60,000 nt of DNA from Liolophura sinensis (lineage: Eukaryota; Mollusca; Polyplacophora; Chitonida; Chitonidae). The position numbers and the translations under genes were made by a program. The notes below the pieces were generated by a model that did no database searches, had not been told where the DNA came from, and worked only from the letters and a program-made list of their open reading frames with translations. The DNA lies in the NCBI RefSeq assembly GCF_032854445.1, contig NC_088301.1:22067808-22127807 (forward strand). The letters are read 5' to 3'. Below, piece after piece: positions 48,401 to 54,400 of this stretch (positions within the stretch are counted from its first letter, which is position 1; each line of letters starts with the position of its first letter).

Positions 48401-51400
48401 TGTCAACAACCTGCGGATGGTCATGGGTTTCCCTTGGGCTCTTCCCGGTTTTTTCCCACCATAATGCTGGCTGTCGTCATACAAGTTAAATATTCTTGAG
48501 TACGGCGTAAAACACCAATGAAATAAATAAATAAATAAATCAACTGTAGCAGGGGGTCATTTTTGATGGCCATTTCAGTCTGACATTGCCAAGGCTAAAC
48601 AGATCTGTCCTGAGCGGATTCAGACGCGGAGGAAAGCTCATGACTTGGACAGTGAAATCAGTGAGATCATGAAGAGGATAACAACTGAGGAGAAAAGGTC
48701 TGTGTCAATACAATGTGTCTGTCTAGTGTGAAGTCAGTGTAACTGTGTATTATAAACACAGTGTAACTGTATCATAACACAGTGTAACTGTGTATTATGA
48801 ACACAGTGTAACTGTATCATAACACAGTGTAACTGTATCATAACACAGTGTAACTTTGTATTATAAACACAGTGTAACTGTATTATAAACTGAATGTAAC
48901 TGTATTATAAACACAATGTAACTGTATCATAACACAGTGTAACTGTGTATTATGAACACTGTAACTGTATTATAAACTGAATGTAACTGTGTATTATAAA
49001 CACAGTGTAACTGTATCATAACACAGTGTAACTGTGTGTTATGAACTGAATGTAACTGTGTATTATAAACACAGTGTAACTGTATCATAACACAATGTAA
49101 CTGTGTATTATGAACACAGTGTAACTGTATTATAAACTGAATGTAACTGTATTATAAACACAATGTAATTGTGTATTATAAACACAATGTAAATGTGTGC
49201 TGTGAACACAGTATAAATGTATACTATAAACTTAGTGTAACAGTGTACTAAAAACATAATGTAACTTTGTATTATAAACACAGTGTAACTTTGTATTATA
49301 AACACAGTGTAACTTTGTATTATAAACACAGTGTAACTGTATGAAGGACTGTGAGCAGATTTAACTACATGATATATTATTTGTCACTTATCTGTACATC
49401 CTCTCTGTACTACACCTCATCTGTCTGTCACAAATAAGACCAAATTTTCCAGACCTTTATGCCAAAAACCTTCATCGAAATTAAATTGACACTTATTACC
49501 TAGCTTCACCTTAATGAAGTGCGAACCAAGTTGGGGTTGTGGGTTGTTTTGTCCATTTTTGACAAAATTATGAAATATCTTTTACAAAATTCTCACCATT
49601 TTTGTCAAGTTTTGGACTTTGACACTTTTAAAGACTTTTTGTCATAAGGGTTTTCTGGACTTTATTCCAAAAGAGTTTATCACATTGAAGCAACCTTGGT
49701 ATAACATTTTCAACTTTTGTCCGTTTTTGTGGTGTTGTGGCTTTAAAATATTTGTTATTCTGATTGCTCAAATTAGTAGTCGAGAGAGATAAGCAATAGA
49801 AATAGACGGCAAGAATCCTTGTTTAATGGTAATATGCTAAATGCTAAAAGTGTACATCAACACTGTGTGAAGGTTAGGGAAAGCATGAAACCCTTAGGAG
49901 CTTTGTCTGAAGGTTAGTGAAAGCATGAAACCCACAGAAGCTTTGTCTCAGGGTTAATGAAAGCATGAAACGCATAGAAGCTTTGTCTGAAGGTTAGTGA
50001 AAACATAAAACAAGTTAAAGCTTTTTCTGAAGGTTAGTGAAAGCATAAAACACATAGAAGCTTTGTCTGAAGGTTATCAAAAGCATGAAACATATAGAAG
50101 CTTTGTTTGAAGGTTAGTGAAAGCATGAAACATAAAAGCTTTTCTGAAGGTTAGCGAAAGCATAAAACAGATAGAAACTTTGAAGGTTAGTGAAAGCATA
50201 AAACACATAAAAGCTTTGAAGGTTAATGAAAGCATAAAACATGTGGACACTTTGTATGACAGCTGGCGAGAAAATAGAGGTCAACTTTTGTCGGAAGGTT
50301 GTTGAGAACATAAAAATCATAGAAACTGTATCTAAATACTCTTGCCTGAAGTTTAGTGAGAAATTATAACACAATTGACAGCTTGTTATTAGATGTAAGT
50401 AAAGCTTATTAGCTACATTGTCACACGTCGAGCAATGTGTACGAAGTATGTGAAAGGTAATGAGACCTCCAGAGGAATATAAGGAAACTGTGTGAAGGCT
50501 AATGAAACTGTATGATGAATATACATGTACTGTATGAAGAGTAGTGAAACAATGGAGGGGATGTATGAAGAATCGTGTGAATGAGACGTGTAAAAACTGT
50601 ATGGGAACTGTATAAAAGAAATTGAAAAAAGAAAAGACTGGTAATACATCAAAGCTGCACAAGATAATATACATGTATATGAGAATAATGTCTGGGAATT
50701 ATGAAAGTTGATGAGGATACTTGCAGCCTGCAGATAGTCGTGAGTTTCTCTCGGGCGCTGTTTGGTTTCCTCCCGTCATCATTCTGGCCGTTGTCGCACA
50801 AGTGAAAAATTCTTGAGTGCGGTGTAAAACACTAATCAAATAAATAAATAAATAAAACAACAAGAAATTAAATGAAAAAATGTACTAATATTTATGTAAA
50901 CTATGCTTCTGACAAATGTGAAATCTGTACATCATGTGGAAAAGTTTGTCAGATAATTGCCAAAGGGCAGTGGTTTACTCCACCCATGTAACTGTATGCC
51001 AACTTATGAACATTCTTGGGTATTTTTTTACACACTAATCAACCAGCATCAACTGTACAACCACATATTTTAGATACCCACCTCTTTTTATTTCTTTCAA
51101 CTGATATAATTTTGGTGAATATGTTGATAGCCGTGGGAACCAGGAAGAAATAACTCGAAAATACCATGAAACGAAAAACGCCTTTCTGAAAATCCACCGG
51201 GAGATTGTTCAGCTCAAAACATTCATCAAGGTAGGGAGTTGTAACATTCATCAAGGTAGGGAGTTGTAACATTCATCAAGGTAGGGAGTTGTAACATTTA
51301 TCAAGGTAGGGAGTTGTAACATTCATCAAGGTAGGGAGTTGTAACATTCATCAAGGTAGGGAGTTGTAACATTTATCAAGGTAGGGAGTTGTAACATTCA

Positions 51401-54400
51401 TCAAGGTAGGGAGTTGTAACATTCATCAAGGTAGGGAGTTGTAACATTTATCAAGGTAGGGAGTTGGCATCTTAGCTCTGTAATTGTCTGAGAAAATAGT
51501 ATTTCATTTTTTTTTTGGGGGGGGGGGGGACATATTTGACAACGTGAAGTTGATATTTGAGTTATACTTTTAGTTTTCAATATCTTTGGCTATAGACAAG
51601 AATTCTTTTTAAATAATTCAGTGCTATCATGAGTTATCTTGGAAAATTAATAGCTATTGGTTCTTTGCATTGTGATCTCCATAATAAGTGAATTATTGTG
51701 TAGTGAAATGCCTAAAACCATTGTACCACCAGACTAAGTAACTGTTCAAGCTGTGAAATGATCTTTTTTATTTTTTTATGTTTTTTATTTTCTGGCACAT
51801 GGTGCTTTCCTATATCTGACCGACACTGAATTACAATGTGATGTACCAGTACTGTAAATTTTCAACCTTTTCAACCACTGAAGCACTTTTTTCAGTGGAA
51901 TTTATGCATATAATGTTTATGAAAATGATGATATTAATAAAATGATTTGTTTGTGCCATTAAAGATGCAATCTTCCTGTAACTGTGGAAATTATTCCTCT
52001 ACACCCCATAGTTCTCTCAAAATATTGGCCACAGCGGTGGTTGAAAAGGGTAAAGAATTAGGTTAAATGGTTATGGTTAAAACATTCCTCAAACAAAACT
52101 GTTGCCAAAATTTAATCTGAACACTTTTGTTGACATATTAACTATTAGCGCAATGTTAATCTTTTGTTGCAGTGCTTAAGAGAGTCTATGTCTGTTCGTG
52201 TAAAAAGACACGAGATATTAAAGGCCTCAATATCCTGGAGGACTAAGTTGCATTTCCAGCATTACATATTATCCTCCCAGTTAGAGGGCAAGTTAATTAT
52301 AGACCACAGTAAAGAGGAGTTAAGTCTATGTGTAAGTCGTTTATGAGTGGCAAAGGGAGATAACTCTTACCGCATGACGGTCTGTACTCGGTTCTCCACC
52401 CTTCCAGACTGACTCCAGCAGAGTGTTTTTACACAAGAAATGAATGGCAGTGAACATCAAAATAGAATCTTCAAAAACAAGCATCAGTGAACAATGGTCC
52501 ATAGTTTCAGCGCAGTTACTACAGACACCTACTTAGTGAATGCACTGTATAAGCCAGTCATTACCTCACACAGTCAAAGTACGACATCAGCTAGTCATTA
52601 CCTCACACAGTCAAAATACTACATCAACCAATCATTACCTCACACAGTCAAAATACGACATCAGCCAATTATTACGTCACACAGTCAAAATACGACATCA
52701 AGCCAGTCAGTACCTCACACAGTCAAAATACGACATCAGCCAGTCATTACCTCACACAGTCAAAGTACGACATCAGCCAGTCAGTACCTCACACAGTCAA
52801 AGTACGACATCAGCCAGTCAGTACCTCACACAGTCAAAGTACGACATCAGCCAGTCATTACCTCACACAGTCAAATACGACATCAGCCAATCATTACCTC
52901 ACACAGTCAAAATACTACATCAAGCCAGTCAGTACCTCACACAGTCAAAATACGACATCAGCCAGTCATTACCTCACACAGTCAAAGTACGACATCAGCC
53001 AGTCAGTACCTCACACAGTCAAAGTACGACATCAGCCAGTCAGTACCTCACACAGTCAAAGTACGACATCAACCAGTCATTACCTCACGCAGTCAAATAT
53101 GACATCAGCCAAGCATTACCTCACACAGTCAAAATACTACATCAGCCAATTATATGTCACACAGTCAAAATACTACATCAGCGAATCATTTACCTCTCGC
53201 AGCCAAAATACTGAATCAGCCAATCATTACCTCACACAGTCAAAATACTGTGTTAGCCAATTTATAGACCTATCCCACACAGCCAAAATACTGTATCAGC
53301 CAATGAATTCATTTCGCAGTCAAAATAATGTGTCAGCCAATCATTACCTCACACAGTGAAAATATTGTATCGGCCAATATATATCCCGCACCCTCAAAAT
53401 ACTATGTCAGCCAATCATTGTCAAATATGAGTCAAAATACTGCATCTGTGAATCTAATCCTCTCAAAGTCAAACTATTCTTCAACAGGGTTAAATACACC
53501 AATCAAATAAATTAATAAATAATTAATATTTTACATCAGCTGTAGTTCTCAGTTGAAATTCTACATCAGCTAGTCTGACAATTTTTAGTCAAAGTATTAC
53601 GTCAGCAAGTCAATAATACTCTCGCTCAAAATCAGTAAATCACTTACGATTAACATACACAAATCAACCACTTACCCCTCAGTTAAAATACATCATTCAA
53701 CGCCTTTCCCTCAAACTACATGTGCCAATCACTTGCCTTCATAATCACAATACATCTGCCAATCACTTGCCCTCCCAATCAAAATACAATTGCCAATCAC
53801 TTGCCCTCCCAATCAAAATACAACTGCCAATCACTTGCCCTCCCAATCATAGTACATCTGCCAATCACTTGCTCTCCCAATGAAAATACATCTGCCAATC
53901 ACTTGCCCTCCCAATCAAATTGCATCTGCAAAACATTTGCCCTTCTAATGAAAATGCATCTGCCAATCACTTGCCCCCACAAAGAAAATACATTTGCCAA
54001 TCACTTGCCCTTCCAATCAATATGTTTGCCAATCACTGGCTCTCCCAATGACAATACATCTGCCAATCACTTGCCCCCACAATCAAAATACAATTGCCAA
54101 TCACTTGCCCTTCCAATCACATTGCATCTGCCAATTACTTGCCCTCCCAATCAAAATACATCTGCCAATCACTTGCTCTCCCACTCAAAATTCATGCACC
54201 TCTGAATGCTTTACCACCATTACAGACGGCATACATTGGTCAGTTTCTGAATCCTGAATCAATATACAGCACTTGATAACTTCGGTATCTTCACGGTCAA
54301 AGTGTACTAAGCAAAACAATCAGTTATCTTCACATTGAAATACATCAACCTGTATGGGAATGCACAAGATCTAGTAGTGTTCTAGTAAACTGCAAGTAGC

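Noticed and set aside
52494-54205. Open frames of 161-224 codons between the alternative exons
   Set aside because: By-products of the 37-bp and 34-bp arrays.
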